From CAZRAL01 sp964598005 (GTDB lineage Bacteria; Pseudomonadota; Gammaproteobacteria; Burkholderiales; Usitatibacteraceae): DNA of 15,261 bases. The position numbers and the translations under genes are program-made. Of the stretch, positions 6,958-15,110 are shown one piece after another. The DNA lies in NCBI GenBank assembly GCA_964598005.1, contig CAZRAL010000061.1, forward strand, positions 1 through 15,261, read 5' to 3'. Under the pieces are notes generated by a model. That model ran no database searches and had not been told where the DNA came from. It saw only the letters and a list, made by a program, of their open reading frames with translations. The stretch's first letter is position 1; every line of letters starts with the position of its first letter.

Positions 6958-8031
6958 ATGAAATTCATCGACGAAGCACGTATTGAGGTGCATGCCGGTA
7001 AGGGTGGTAATGGTTCGGCCTCGATGCGGCGTGAAAAATACATTCCCAAAGGCGGGCCAGACGGCGGCGATGGCGGGCGAGGCGGCAGTATTTATGTTAT
7101 TGCCGACGCAAACATCAACACGCTGGTTGATTACCGGTTTAATCGTATTTTCCGCGCCAAAAATGGTGAAGGTGGCCGTGGAGCGGACTGCAATGGTCAT
7201 GGGGCAGACGATGTGATATTGCGCGTGCCCGTTGGCACATTGATAAGAGATAAAACGACCAATGAAATTATTGCCGACCTTACCCATGACCGGCAAACGG
7301 CTCTGATCGCCCAAGGTGGCAAAGGGGGGCTGGGCAATCTGCATTTCAAATCGAGCACCAACCGTGCGCCGCGCCAATTTACGCCGGGAGAGGCAGGAGA
7401 GTCGCGGGAAATTCATTTTGAACTCAAAGTGCTTGCCGATGTGGGTTTGCTGGGATTGCCCAACGCCGGTAAATCCACCTTTATTCGCGCTGTATCGGCC
7501 GCGCGCCCCAAGGTTGCAGACTACCCTTTTACGACCTTGCATCCCAATCTTGGCGTGGTACGGGTTGGCGATACGCGAAGCTTTGTGATTGCTGATGTAC
7601 CGGGATTGATTGAAGGCGCTGCCGAGGGGGCAGGATTGGGGCACCAGTTTTTAAAGCACCTGCAGCGGACCCGTCTTTTGCTCCATCTTATTGATATCGC
7701 ACCGTTTGACGATAGTATCGATCCTGTTCAATCGGCCAGCAAAGAAGCCAGGGCAATTATTGGCGAGCTCAAAAAATACGATCAATCGCTTTATGAAAAA
7801 CCGCGCTGGCTGGTATTTAACAAGGCTGACTTGCTTGAAACGGCCATAGCAGAAAAACGGATAAAGGCGATTATCAAAGATCTTAAATGGAAGGGGCCGC
7901 ATTTCATGATTTCAGCGATGAAAACAACCGGCTGCCGCGAGCTTTCGTTTGCCATCATGGAATATTTAGAGTTGCTACGAGCAACAACAGAGGGCGCCAG
8001 CACACCACCGATAGCTGAGGCTGGATCGTAA
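6958..8031 (+). CDS. obgE: Obg-family GTPase (ObgE/CgtA)
   Basis: This essential GTPase associates with the 50S subunit and acts in its assembly and in stringent control. The 357 residues show the glycine-rich Obg fold (about 1-158, with KGGPDGGDGGRGGS). The G domain has G1 GLPNAGKS at 166-173, G3 DVPG at 213-216 with GLIEGAAEGAGLGHQFLKH, G4 NKAD at 288-291 and G5 ISA near 319. After the G domain only a short variable tail remains, which makes it slightly shorter than E. coli ObgE. The start is two bases after the exporter stop. Gene order rplU-rpmA-(exporter)-obgE-proB is the standard proteobacterial cluster with one added gene. Confidence 0.97.
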   Translation: MKFIDEARIEVHAGKGGNGSASMRREKYIPKGGPDGGDGGRGGSIYVIADANINTLVDYRFNRIFRAKNGEGGRGADCNGHGADDVILRVPVGTLIRDKTTNEIIADLTHDRQTALIAQGGKGGLGNLHFKSSTNRAPRQFTPGEAGESREIHFELKVLADVGLLGLPNAGKSTFIRAVSAARPKVADYPFTTLHPNLGVVRVGDTRSFVIADVPGLIEGAAEGAGLGHQFLKHLQRTRLLLHLIDIAPFDDSIDPVQSASKEARAIIGELKKYDQSLYEKPRWLVFNKADLLETAIAEKRIKAIIKDLKWKGPHFMISAMKTTGCRELSFAIMEYLELLRATTEGASTPPIAEAGS

Positions 8032-8042
8032 CCCGTCCGGCC

Positions 8043-9173
8043 ATGCTTAACGCCAAACGAATCGTCATCAAAATTGGTTCGACGCTGATCACTAATAATG
8101 GTGAAGGGGTCGATCACACAGCCATCCGCGATTGGGTGCGACAAATCGCCGCCTTGAAACACAAAGGCCGTGAAATCCTGCTCGTCTCAAGCGGCGCCAT
8201 TGCGGAAGGCATGCAGCGGCTGGGCTGGGGCAAGCGTCCTCACGAAGTCAATCAACTACAAGCTGCGGCAGCAGTGGGGCAAATGGGACTGGTACAGGTT
8301 TACGAATCGGCTTTTCGGGCGCATGGGCTGGGTACTGCACAAATACTGCTGACGCATGACGATCTGGCCGACCGCAAGCGCTATTTGAATGCATGTTCAA
8401 CCCTGACCACATTGCTCGATCTTGGCATCGTTCCCGTTATCAATGAAAACGATACCGTGATTACTGATGAAATCAAGTTTGGCGACAACGATACCCTGGG
8501 CGCGCTGGTGACCAATGCCATCGAGGCGGACTGCTTCCTGATCCTGACCGATCAGCAAGGCTTGTTTGATGCCGATCCGCGTTTAAATGCCGATGCCAAA
8601 TTAATCCCGGCCGCGCGTGCGGGCGACCCACAACTGGAGCGAATGGCTGGAGGCTCCGGTAGTCACTTGGGCCGGGGCGGCATGTTGACCAAGGTACTGG
8701 CGGCCAAGCGAGCGGCCCTATCGGGCGCTACGACTATTATTGCCTACGGTCGAGAACCCGATGTACTGTTGAGGCTTGCGGCGGGTAGCCAGATTGGCAC
8801 CCGGTTTGTCACTGAAAAGATGTCATTGGCAGCGCGTAAAACATGGTTGGCCGGGCACCTTAAAACCAATGGCCGCCTCTTTTTGGACCAAGGAGCCATT
8901 CGAGCGCTTGGCAAAGAGGGGAAAAGCCTGTTGCCGATTGGCGTTGTTGACCTGCAAGGCAATTTTGAACGCGGGGAAATCGTTAGTTGTATAGGAATAA
9001 ATGGCCAGGAAATTGCACGTGGGTTGATTAATTATTCGGCAATCGAAGTGCAAAAAATCATGGGCCAGTCTACGTCACAAATCGAGAACATTCTGGGCTA
9101 TATTGCAGAACCCGAGATTATTCACCGGAACAATCTTGTTTTGATGGAACAGTGGGTAACGAAGACCAAATGA
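8043..9173 (+). CDS. proB: Glutamate 5-kinase
   Basis: This enzyme catalyses the first step of proline synthesis: glutamate plus ATP to gamma-glutamyl phosphate. It is normally feedback-inhibited by proline. The 376 residues contain an amino-acid-kinase domain (about 1-258) with KIGSTLI at 10-16, SSGAIAEG at 49-56, INENDTV at 133-139, LTDQQGLFDADPR at 168-180 and RGGMLTKVLAA at 211-221. A C-terminal PUA domain follows (about 275-357). The length equals that of full-size two-domain ProB. The gene begins 11 bases after obgE with only a weak ribosome binding site, so translation is probably aided by the upstream gene. proA is not in the window. Confidence 0.97.
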   Translation: MLNAKRIVIKIGSTLITNNGEGVDHTAIRDWVRQIAALKHKGREILLVSSGAIAEGMQRLGWGKRPHEVNQLQAAAAVGQMGLVQVYESAFRAHGLGTAQILLTHDDLADRKRYLNACSTLTTLLDLGIVPVINENDTVITDEIKFGDNDTLGALVTNAIEADCFLILTDQQGLFDADPRLNADAKLIPAARAGDPQLERMAGGSGSHLGRGGMLTKVLAAKRAALSGATTIIAYGREPDVLLRLAAGSQIGTRFVTEKMSLAARKTWLAGHLKTNGRLFLDQGAIRALGKEGKSLLPIGVVDLQGNFERGEIVSCIGINGQEIARGLINYSAIEVQKIMGQSTSQIENILGYIAEPEIIHRNNLVLMEQWVTKTK

Positions 9174-9203
9174 CTTAACATGGCGATATTAAACTTATTT
9201 AAA

Positions 9204-9217
9204 TAGTGCATGCACTA
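9204..9217. promoter_or_regulatory. 14-bp perfect palindrome upstream of the Yip1-family gene
   Basis: TAGTGCATGCACTA reads the same on both strands. It lies in the AT-rich gap between proB and the Yip1-family gene, 114 bases before the latter's ATG. A perfect even palindrome of this size resembles a dimeric repressor site, but no known consensus was recognised and it has no T-run to act as a terminator. Confidence 0.4.
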
Positions 9218-9330
9218 GTATTTTCTTTATTTATCAAAGGTAAAAGCTTAAAATGGCATATAGTATCTGGACAGATAGTTGCATTCGGAATAAAGTTTAG
9301 TCTTTCATCAACAAACAATAAGGGGGCACC

Positions 9331-9924
9331 ATGGATCTTGTAAGTCGCGTCAAAAATATACTTATTACGCCAAAAACCGAGTGGCAGGTCATCGAGCCTG
9401 AACAGGCCGATGTAAAGTCCCTCTATGTGGGCTACATCATGATCCTGGCAGCGCTTCCGCTTATCGGAAGTATTGTAGGGACGGGTTTATTAAGCCCTCT
9501 CGGAATTAAATATGGTTTGGCATTCGGCATAGTTGGCTACGTTATCGCGCTTGTCATGACCTATGTCGCTGCGCTTGTCGCCAATGCCTTGGCTCCTAGC
9601 TTTGGCGGCCAAAGCAACTTTATCCAAGCACTGAAATTAATGGCCTTTACTTATACGGCAAGCTGGGTAGGCGGCATCTTTACCATTATTCCGATTGCAG
9701 GTGCCTTGGTTGCTCTGCTCATGGGTTTATATGGATTGTACATCCTCTATCTCGGGGTGCCAGTCATGATGAAAGTACCAAAGGAAAAAACCATTGGTTA
9801 TGCCGTTGTCTTAATCGTAATTTTGATCGTGATTGGTGTTATTACGGGTATTGTGGCAGGTCTTGTAGCAGCTATTGTTGGTGGCGCTGCTGCAGTGGCA
9901 GGAGCTATTCCAACTCCCAACTGA
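9331..9924 (+). CDS. Yip1-domain family integral membrane protein
   Basis: This is a 197-residue membrane protein of the bacterial YIP1 family. No biochemical role is established for bacterial members. It begins with a short amphipathic stretch (SRVKNILITPKTEWQVIEPE), typical of the family. About five hydrophobic helices follow (roughly 32-52, 62-88, 104-122, 123-146 and 156-184). The C-terminus is very rich in Gly, Ala, Val and Ile (157-193). Start choice is clear: AAGGGGG sits just upstream of the ATG. It lies alone between proB and a bidirectional terminator, preceded by a 157-base AT-rich gap with a perfect palindrome, so it probably has its own regulation. No strong sigma-70 promoter was recognised. 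Confidence 0.85.
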   Translation: MDLVSRVKNILITPKTEWQVIEPEQADVKSLYVGYIMILAALPLIGSIVGTGLLSPLGIKYGLAFGIVGYVIALVMTYVAALVANALAPSFGGQSNFIQALKLMAFTYTASWVGGIFTIIPIAGALVALLMGLYGLYILYLGVPVMMKVPKEKTIGYAVVLIVILIVIGVITGIVAGLVAAIVGGAAAVAGAIPTPN

Positions 9925-9942
9925 GCTAGAATTCTATTTAAT

Positions 9943-9981
9943 AAAAAAAGCGGGTACCTATCAAGGTGCCCGCCATTTTTG
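9943..9981. terminator. Bidirectional intrinsic terminator between Yip1 gene and rppH
   Basis: A 10-bp stem (9950-9959 with 9964-9973, GCGGGTACCT/AGGTGCCCGC, one G-U pair) with a four-base loop is flanked by A7 on the left and ATTTTTG on the right. It can terminate both the plus-strand Yip1 gene and the convergent minus-strand rppH. Confidence 0.9.
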
Positions 9982-9997
9982 TTATTAATTTACAACC

Positions 9998-10552
9998 TTA
10001 CTCGGCTTGGACAGGCAGTGTTATTGCTGTGGCTTTAGCTTGTATACGGTGGTGATGTGGCTGCCCGTTCCGGTTGGGCACATGATCGAGATAACGTACT
10101 AATTGCTGCAAGGCGTGTTTGTAAACATCGCGTTTGAATTCGATCACTGTATCTAAAGGCACCCAGTAATCATGCCAACGCCAGGCATCGAATTCAGGAT
10201 GCGTACTCGCACGCAAACGAATATCGTGATCGCGCCCAATTAATCGTAGCAAATACCAGATTTGTTTTTGTCCCTTGTAGGTACCTCGCCACTCGCGCTT
10301 CACCCAGTGAGTGGGAACGTTATAGTGCAGCCAGCTCTTGGTGCGGCCTAAAATCTTTACATGTTCGCGACGCAAACCAGTTTCTTCTTCCAATTCCCGA
10401 AACATGGCTTCTTCGGGGGATTCGCCTACCTTGATTCCGCCTTGCGGAAACTGCCACGAATGTTCCTTGATGCGTTTGCCCCAAAACACCTCGTTCCGTG
10501 CATTACAAAGAACGATGGCAACATTCGGGCGATAACCATCTCTATCGATCAT
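9998..10552 (-). CDS. rppH: RNA pyrophosphohydrolase (Nudix)
   Basis: RppH removes pyrophosphate from triphosphorylated mRNA 5' ends and so triggers RNase E-dependent decay. The full Nudix box is present: with the longer start numbering, G42-x5-E48-x7-REL-x-EE-x-G-L (56-64). WQFPQGGIK precedes it, and WLHYNVP and the WRWHDYWVPLDTVIEFKR segment typical of RppH come later. I chose the ATG at 10552, giving 184 residues that begin MIDRDGYRPNVAIVLCN, the usual RppH start; a start 12 bases upstream (10564, four extra residues) is possible. The last 25 residues (basic and His-rich, then AKATAITLPVQAE) extend beyond the catalytic fold and are variable in the family. It is divergent from proS. Confidence 0.93.
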   Translation of the reverse strand: MIDRDGYRPNVAIVLCNARNEVFWGKRIKEHSWQFPQGGIKVGESPEEAMFRELEEETGLRREHVKILGRTKSWLHYNVPTHWVKREWRGTYKGQKQIWYLLRLIGRDHDIRLRASTHPEFDAWRWHDYWVPLDTVIEFKRDVYKHALQQLVRYLDHVPNRNGQPHHHRIQAKATAITLPVQAE

Positions 10553-10641
10553 GGCCGTGCCCATCCAAAAATTAAGTTAAATTGATTTTTTCACAAATCT
10601 CAGACAAAAGGTAGAGTTTAGTGTTCCACGGTGTGTAAAAT

Positions 10642-10647
10642 TATACT
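10642..10647 (+). promoter_or_regulatory. Possible -10 box for proS
   Basis: TATACT (10642-10647) is a near-consensus -10 hexamer with transcription predicted near 10654, about 30 bases before the proS ATG. A matching -35 is poor (TTAGTG or TTTAGT at 18-19 bases). The overlap of this box with the extended reading frame beginning at 10647 supports the downstream start for proS. Confidence 0.35.
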
Positions 10648-10682
10648 TGCAGATATGCAACAATTTGAATATAAAGGAAAAA

Positions 10683-12419
10683 ATGCGCGCCAGTCAATTT
10701 TTTATTACCACGCTCAAAGAAGCACCTGCCGATGCTGAGGTTATTTCGCAACAATTGATGTTGCGCTCAGGGATGATTCGCAAACTAGCGGCGGGCATAT
10801 ATAACTACCTGCCCATGGGGCTGCGCACCATCCGTAAGGTAGAAACCATTATCCGGGAAGAAATGAATGCGGCAGGAGCAATTGAATTGTTGATGCCAGT
10901 TATTCAGCCGGCCGAATTATGGATGGAAACCGGACGCTGGCAAAAATATGGACCTGAACTGCTGCGTGTCAAGGATCGGCATGACCGCGATTTTATTGTT
11001 CAACCAACCTCAGAGGAAGCGATTACGGACATTGCCCGCAATGAAATCAAAAGTTATCGGCAGTTACCGGTGAATTTTTATCATGTTCAAACCAAATTTC
11101 GCGATGAGCGTCGCCCCCGCTTTGGAGTAATACGCGGCCGAGAATTTACCATGAAAGATGCGTATTCCTTTGATCGTGACGAGGCAGGGGCACAAAAAAG
11201 TTACGATGCCATGTATGCCGCATACCATAAAATTTTCAAGCGGCTTGGTCTTACTTTTAGAGCAGTCGCCGCGGATACCGGTGCCATTGGCGGTTCGCGT
11301 TCGCATGAATTCCAGGTCATTGCCGAAACGGGTGAAGATGCCATTGCCTATTGCCCAACTTCCGATTATGCCGCCAATCTAGAATTGGCTGAGGCTCTTC
11401 CTGTTATTCTGGAAAGATTTCCGCCCAAGCAAGCGCTTGTAAAAACGCCTACGCCAGGCCAATCGAAATGTGAGGAAGTTGCAGCATTGCTTGGTATTCC
11501 CCTTGAGCGTACCGTCAAATCAATTGTGCTGGCAATAGACAGGAATGATGATGAAAATACTCCAGAAATATGGCTCTTACTAATACGCGGCGATCACGAG
11601 CTTAATGAGGTTAAAACAGGAAAATTGCCTGGATTCAAAAATGGATTTCGTTTTGCTTCAGAAGCCGAAATTATCGAATACTTTGGCTGCAAGCCAGGCT
11701 ATCTTGGAGGTATCTCTTTAAAAAAGCCAGTCAAAATTATTGCAGATCGTACTGTTGCCAATATGAGCGATTTTGTTACTGGAGCAAATGAAATAGGGTT
11801 TCATTACACCGGGGTCAATTGGGGACGTGATTTACCTGAACCCGATTGGGTTGCGGATATACGAAATGTGGTTGCTGGTGACCCCTCTCCCGAGGGCCAA
11901 GGGACACTGGCCATCCAGCGGGGTATCGAGGTGGGCCATGTTTTTTATCTGGGTACCGTTTACTCTGCTCCCATGCAAGCAACCTATCTCGACGAAAATG
12001 GCAAACCGCAACCCATGATAATGGGTTGTTATGGCATCGGTGTTACCCGTTTATTAGGCGCTGCAATCGAACAAAATCATGACGAGAAGGGTATTATTTG
12101 GCCCACTGCGATGGCACCCTTTGAAATGGTAATTTGCGCTGTTGGGTATGATCGCAACGAGGTGGTAAAGACAGCAGCTGATAAAATTTATAGTGAACTA
12201 AAAGCTGCGGGAATCGATGCCATACTTGATGACCGCGGGGAGCGGCCTGGAGTGATGTTTGCCGAATGGGAGCTAATCGGGATTCCGCATCGTATTACTA
12301 TCGGAGAACGGGGCTTGAAGAATGATACGGTGGAATATCAACATCGTCGTTCTTCCGAGCCAATTTCAATAAAGAAAAGCGAAATACTTTCCTTTACCAA
12401 AAATAAGCTCGCTTTTTAA
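10683..12419 (+). CDS. proS: Prolyl-tRNA synthetase (bacterial type with editing domain)
   Basis: ProS charges tRNA-Pro with proline, and its inserted domain clears mischarged alanine. From the chosen start there are 578 residues. The class II core has the activation-site TSEE at 109-112, motif 2 FRDERRPRFGVIRGREF at 139-155 and motif 3 GIGVTRLLGA at 451-460. The INS/YbaK-like editing domain spans about 230-390. The anticodon-binding domain runs from about 476 to the end. The start at 10683 (MRASQFFITTLKEAP) matches the family and has AAAGGA upstream; a frame-open ATG at 10647 would add 12 unrelated residues. It is divergent from rppH. Downstream begins an accessory zone with a dead transposase fragment. 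Confidence 0.97.
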   Translation: MRASQFFITTLKEAPADAEVISQQLMLRSGMIRKLAAGIYNYLPMGLRTIRKVETIIREEMNAAGAIELLMPVIQPAELWMETGRWQKYGPELLRVKDRHDRDFIVQPTSEEAITDIARNEIKSYRQLPVNFYHVQTKFRDERRPRFGVIRGREFTMKDAYSFDRDEAGAQKSYDAMYAAYHKIFKRLGLTFRAVAADTGAIGGSRSHEFQVIAETGEDAIAYCPTSDYAANLELAEALPVILERFPPKQALVKTPTPGQSKCEEVAALLGIPLERTVKSIVLAIDRNDDENTPEIWLLLIRGDHELNEVKTGKLPGFKNGFRFASEAEIIEYFGCKPGYLGGISLKKPVKIIADRTVANMSDFVTGANEIGFHYTGVNWGRDLPEPDWVADIRNVVAGDPSPEGQGTLAIQRGIEVGHVFYLGTVYSAPMQATYLDENGKPQPMIMGCYGIGVTRLLGAAIEQNHDEKGIIWPTAMAPFEMVICAVGYDRNEVVKTAADKIYSELKAAGIDAILDDRGERPGVMFAEWELIGIPHRITIGERGLKNDTVEYQHRRSSEPISIKKSEILSFTKNKLAF

Positions 12420-12431
12420 TATACTAACTGA

Positions 12432-12650
12432 CGTTACGCACTCAAGCTGCTTCTTGACGGATTCCCCTTCATCATTCGGAGTTTCCATTTCGGCTCAGGA
12501 TCGGAATATGTCAATTACAAGACTATCAAATTGCTGAAGAAGATGGGTATCGAATTCACCAAGTCGCGCTCCTGCCAAATCAATGACAACGTGCTGGCGG
12601 AATGCAAGGGCGCTGCCGTCATCCGCAAGTTAAAGAAAATAGACTTTTAG
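12432..12650 (+). pseudogene. Decayed C-terminal fragment of an integrase-core (DDE) transposase
   Basis: No start codon opens this frame, but translating 12432-12650 gives about 72 residues to a TAG stop. They include LLDGFPFIIRSFHFGSGSEY, then NYKTIKLLKKMGIEFTKSRS and then NDNVLAECKGAAVIRK. This is the typical C-terminal part of rve-type integrase transposases (usual form FHSDNGSEY...TKSR...NDNxLxExKNGAVIRK). The N-terminal part with the first catalytic Asp is absent. The second catalytic Asp of the DNGSE motif is gone (FGSGSE). The Glu of the NDNxLxE motif remains. The fragment stops abruptly after VIRK. It is therefore a truncated and mutated relic lying between proS and the H-NOX gene. 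The exact IS family (for example IS481-like or a related rve group) cannot be fixed from so short a piece. Confidence 0.8.
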
Positions 12651-12910
12651 AGAGTTAGCGTTTCTATAGACCCTTTTGCATGACTTAACATTTTCATGCA
12701 GGTGTAATGACAAGATTTCTAAAAAAAACAGTAAACTGAAAAATAAGTTTGGGATGCATGGGTAACATGGTATCTGGTGCATATTTAAAGATGTAATTGC
12801 AGTTATGTGCACCATGATTTTTGTTTGAGGACCGGAACGAAGTCTTTAGTACGACATATAAGCGTAATTTCCGAGCGACGAACACTTATAACTTATGAAG
12901 GATTCAAATC
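12651..12910. other. Repeat-rich intergenic region upstream of the H-NOX gene
   Basis: This 260-base AT-rich gap holds no credible gene. It has a 7-bp inverted repeat TGCATGA (12677-12683)/TCATGCA (12694-12700) with a 10-base loop. A second pair is TGGTGCA (12775-12781)/TGCACCA (12808-12814), 26 bases apart. CATGGT/ACCATG also pairs around the latter. Between the second arms lies AAGATGTAATT (12788-12798), which differs by one base from the 11-base NsrR half-site as usually written. AAGGA (12898-12902) is the ribosome binding site. No convincing -35/-10 pair was found. Confidence 0.5.
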
Positions 12911-13462
12911 ATGAAAGGTATTGTCTTTACCGAATTTCTTGAAATGGTTGAATCGCGCATGGGATTGCCCATGGTTGACCAGATTATTGACACGGCCGAT
13001 TTGACCAACGATGGGGCCTATACCTCGGTAGGTACCTATGATCACCACGAATTGATAAAACTGACTGTGGCTTTAAGCAAGGCAACGGCTATCCCCGTAC
13101 CCGATCTCGTGCGGTTGTTCGGGGAACATCTCTTTCAGCGTTTCGGAATCAGTCACCCCCGATTCTTTACCGGGGTCAACAGTACATTCGATTTTCTCAA
13201 AAATATTGAAAACTATATTCATGTTGAAGTCAGAAAACTTTATCCCGATGCAGAATTGCCCAACTTCAGGTACGAAAACACCAATCCACAAGAGTTGGTG
13301 GTGATCTATCGCTCTCCCCGCCAGTTCGGCGACCTGGCGGAAGGGTTGATCCGGGGATGTATTGCCTATTTCAAGGAACCAATTGTGTTAACGCGTACCG
13401 ACTTGCCGCCTATAGAGGGTGATCAGCAAGTTCGCTTTCATCTGGCGCTACAGGCTTCATGA
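12911..13462 (+). CDS. H-NOX (haem nitric oxide/oxygen binding) sensor protein
   Basis: This is a stand-alone haem sensor of the H-NOX family, which in facultative bacteria binds nitric oxide with very high affinity and controls a partner signalling enzyme. The 183 residues match the family length. The proximal haem ligand is H104 in IENYIHVEVRKLYPDAELP. The propionate-binding YxSxR motif is Y133-x-S135-x-R137 (YRSPR). The N-terminus MKGIVFTEFLEMVE is typical. The stop codon overlaps the start of the next gene by four bases (ATGA), so the two proteins are made together. AAGGA lies eight bases before the ATG. The preference for NO over oxygen is inferred from the family; the distal pocket was not analysed in three dimensions. 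Gas sensing is secure as a class call. Confidence 0.93.
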   Translation: MKGIVFTEFLEMVESRMGLPMVDQIIDTADLTNDGAYTSVGTYDHHELIKLTVALSKATAIPVPDLVRLFGEHLFQRFGISHPRFFTGVNSTFDFLKNIENYIHVEVRKLYPDAELPNFRYENTNPQELVVIYRSPRQFGDLAEGLIRGCIAYFKEPIVLTRTDLPPIEGDQQVRFHLALQAS

Positions 13463-15012
13463 GCGGAGAAAACCCGCCCGATATTTATGCTCGCCAACTC
13501 GCCCGTGAACGCGCGGCGCGCAAGACTGCAGAAGTATTACTGGAACAGAAAAGTCAGGAACTTTACGAAGCCAACCAAAGACTGCGTGGGCTGAATGCAG
13601 AACTGGAAGAACGTGTAATACAGAGAACGCAGGAACTGGCGTTGCTCAACCAGAAGCTGGAACACCAAACGCTTCACGATGCGCTAACGCTGTTGCCGAA
13701 TCGAGCCTTGTTTCTGGACCGATTAACGCACGCCATCCGGCATGCCGAACGTTCCCATACACGCCTTGCGGTCATGTTTCTCGACCTGGATAAATTCAAG
13801 GATATTAACGATTCGTTGGGTCATAGTGTTGGTGATGAGTTATTGCGAACGATTGCCGAGCGGTTAAAGGATTGTTCGCGTACCTCTGATACCGTGGCCA
13901 GACTGGGTGGAGATGAATTTGTTTTCCTGATCGTCGATATTTCCGACGAAACCACACCTTCGATGGTGGCAAGACGGTTGGCAGAAGTCATAACCGCGCC
14001 CATTACCCTGGCGAATCAAGAGTATCTGATTACCAGCAGTATCGGCATCAGTATGTATCCCGACGATGGTAACAATGCGGAATCACTGTTGAGTTGTGCC
14101 GATATCGCCATGTATCAGGCGAAAAAGGCAGGCCGCAACACCTTCCATTTTTTTACCAGCAAAATGCAGGACCGTCTGGATAAGCGCATTAGTCTGGAAA
14201 AATCGTTGTCACGTGCGCTGCAGCGCGACGAATTTGTATTGCATTTCCAGCCCCAAGTTGAATTGCGCAGCGGCCGGATCATTGGGCTGGAAGCGCTGAT
14301 CCGTTGGCAGTCTCCTGACCAAGGTTTGGTATTGCCCGGGCACTTTATCCCTATCGCTGAGGAAAGCAATCTGATTTTTGCCATCGGAGAATGGGTAGTC
14401 AATACAGTTTGTAGACATGCTAGAAAATGGCAAATGGATGGCCTGCTTGCCGTGCCAATTGCGATCAATGTGGCTGCATCGCAGTTTTCGCATCAGCGCA
14501 TAGATCGTTTGGTCGAACACGCACTTCAATCAAGCGGACTGGAGGCACGGTATCTTGAACTGGAGTTGACTGAAAGCCTTTCATTGAATGATCCCAATAC
14601 TTCGATTGCGATGATGCACCGGCTTAGGGAAATTGGTGTTTCTTTATCGATAGACGATTTTGGCACGGGTTACTCCAGTTTGAATTATCTGAAGCGTTTC
14701 CCGGTTAACAAACTCAAGATCGATCAATCTTTTATTCGCGGCCTTCCTCATGACGCAGGGGATTGCGCTATTACTGCCGCCGTTATTCATCTAGCACATG
14801 GGCCAGGATTGCGCGCCCTTGCTGAGGGAGTGGAAACCGAAGCGCAACTAAATTTTCTGATTGCGAATGGTTGCGATGAAATGCAAGGCTATTATTTTAG
14901 CTGTCCGCTTTCTGAAAATGTAATCGTGGAAATGCTGCAACAGCAGCCAGTTCTGAATCTGACAAAAGTAAAAAAATTCCCTTCATCGCATGTTATTGGC
15001 ACAAATAAGTAA
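13459..15012 (+). CDS. GGDEF-EAL c-di-GMP synthase/phosphodiesterase, H-NOX partner
   Basis: This is a 517-residue cytoplasmic protein with domains for making and breaking cyclic di-GMP. Residues about 10-72 form a charged coiled coil (ARERAARKTAEVLLEQK...) with no transmembrane segment or PAS domain. The GGDEF domain (about 73-232) has an intact GGDEF at 150-154 and the product-inhibition site RxxD at 141-144. The EAL domain (about 245-495) has EAL at 278-280, DDFGTGYSSL at 399-408 and EGVET at 456-460. Both activities are thus possible. The ATGA overlap with the H-NOX gene marks it as an H-NOX-associated cyclic-di-GMP enzyme. In studied pairs NO-bound H-NOX shifts the balance toward c-di-GMP breakdown; this is inferred here. 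The coiled coil is the likely docking region. Confidence 0.95.
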   Translation: MSGENPPDIYARQLARERAARKTAEVLLEQKSQELYEANQRLRGLNAELEERVIQRTQELALLNQKLEHQTLHDALTLLPNRALFLDRLTHAIRHAERSHTRLAVMFLDLDKFKDINDSLGHSVGDELLRTIAERLKDCSRTSDTVARLGGDEFVFLIVDISDETTPSMVARRLAEVITAPITLANQEYLITSSIGISMYPDDGNNAESLLSCADIAMYQAKKAGRNTFHFFTSKMQDRLDKRISLEKSLSRALQRDEFVLHFQPQVELRSGRIIGLEALIRWQSPDQGLVLPGHFIPIAEESNLIFAIGEWVVNTVCRHARKWQMDGLLAVPIAINVAASQFSHQRIDRLVEHALQSSGLEARYLELELTESLSLNDPNTSIAMMHRLREIGVSLSIDDFGTGYSSLNYLKRFPVNKLKIDQSFIRGLPHDAGDCAITAAVIHLAHGPGLRALAEGVETEAQLNFLIANGCDEMQGYYFSCPLSENVIVEMLQQQPVLNLTKVKKFPSSHVIGTNK

Positions 15013-15110
15013 TTTGCATAAGCCCTTGCAAGAATAATTTTTCAGAAACTCATCGCCTCAATGGGCCTAAGCCATGTTCAAATTAGGCAAAATTAATTCT
15101 CCAGATTTAA

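Noticed and set aside
6952..7644. Minus-strand 230-codon open frame
   Set aside because: It lies entirely opposite obgE, whose GTPase motifs are unambiguous; it is a shadow frame from codon bias.
7791..8162. Minus-strand 123-codon frame across the obgE-proB junction
   Set aside because: It is antisense to the ends of two well-supported genes, with no family features or ribosome binding site.
12375..12416. AAAAGCGA/TCGCTTTT inverted repeat with T-run at the end of proS, possible terminator
   Set aside because: The stem is eight weak pairs with a 26-base loop and lies inside the coding end, so termination is doubtful.
12424..12658. CTAACT (12424-12429) and AGTTAG (12653-12658) flanking the transposase relic as terminal inverted repeats
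   Set aside because: Six bases is too short to separate from chance, and the fragment lacks the rest of an IS.
15065..15095. GCCTAA/TTAGGC inverted repeat after the GGDEF-EAL gene as a terminator
   Set aside because: It is only six base pairs with a 12-base loop and is followed by AAAATTAATT rather than a T-run.
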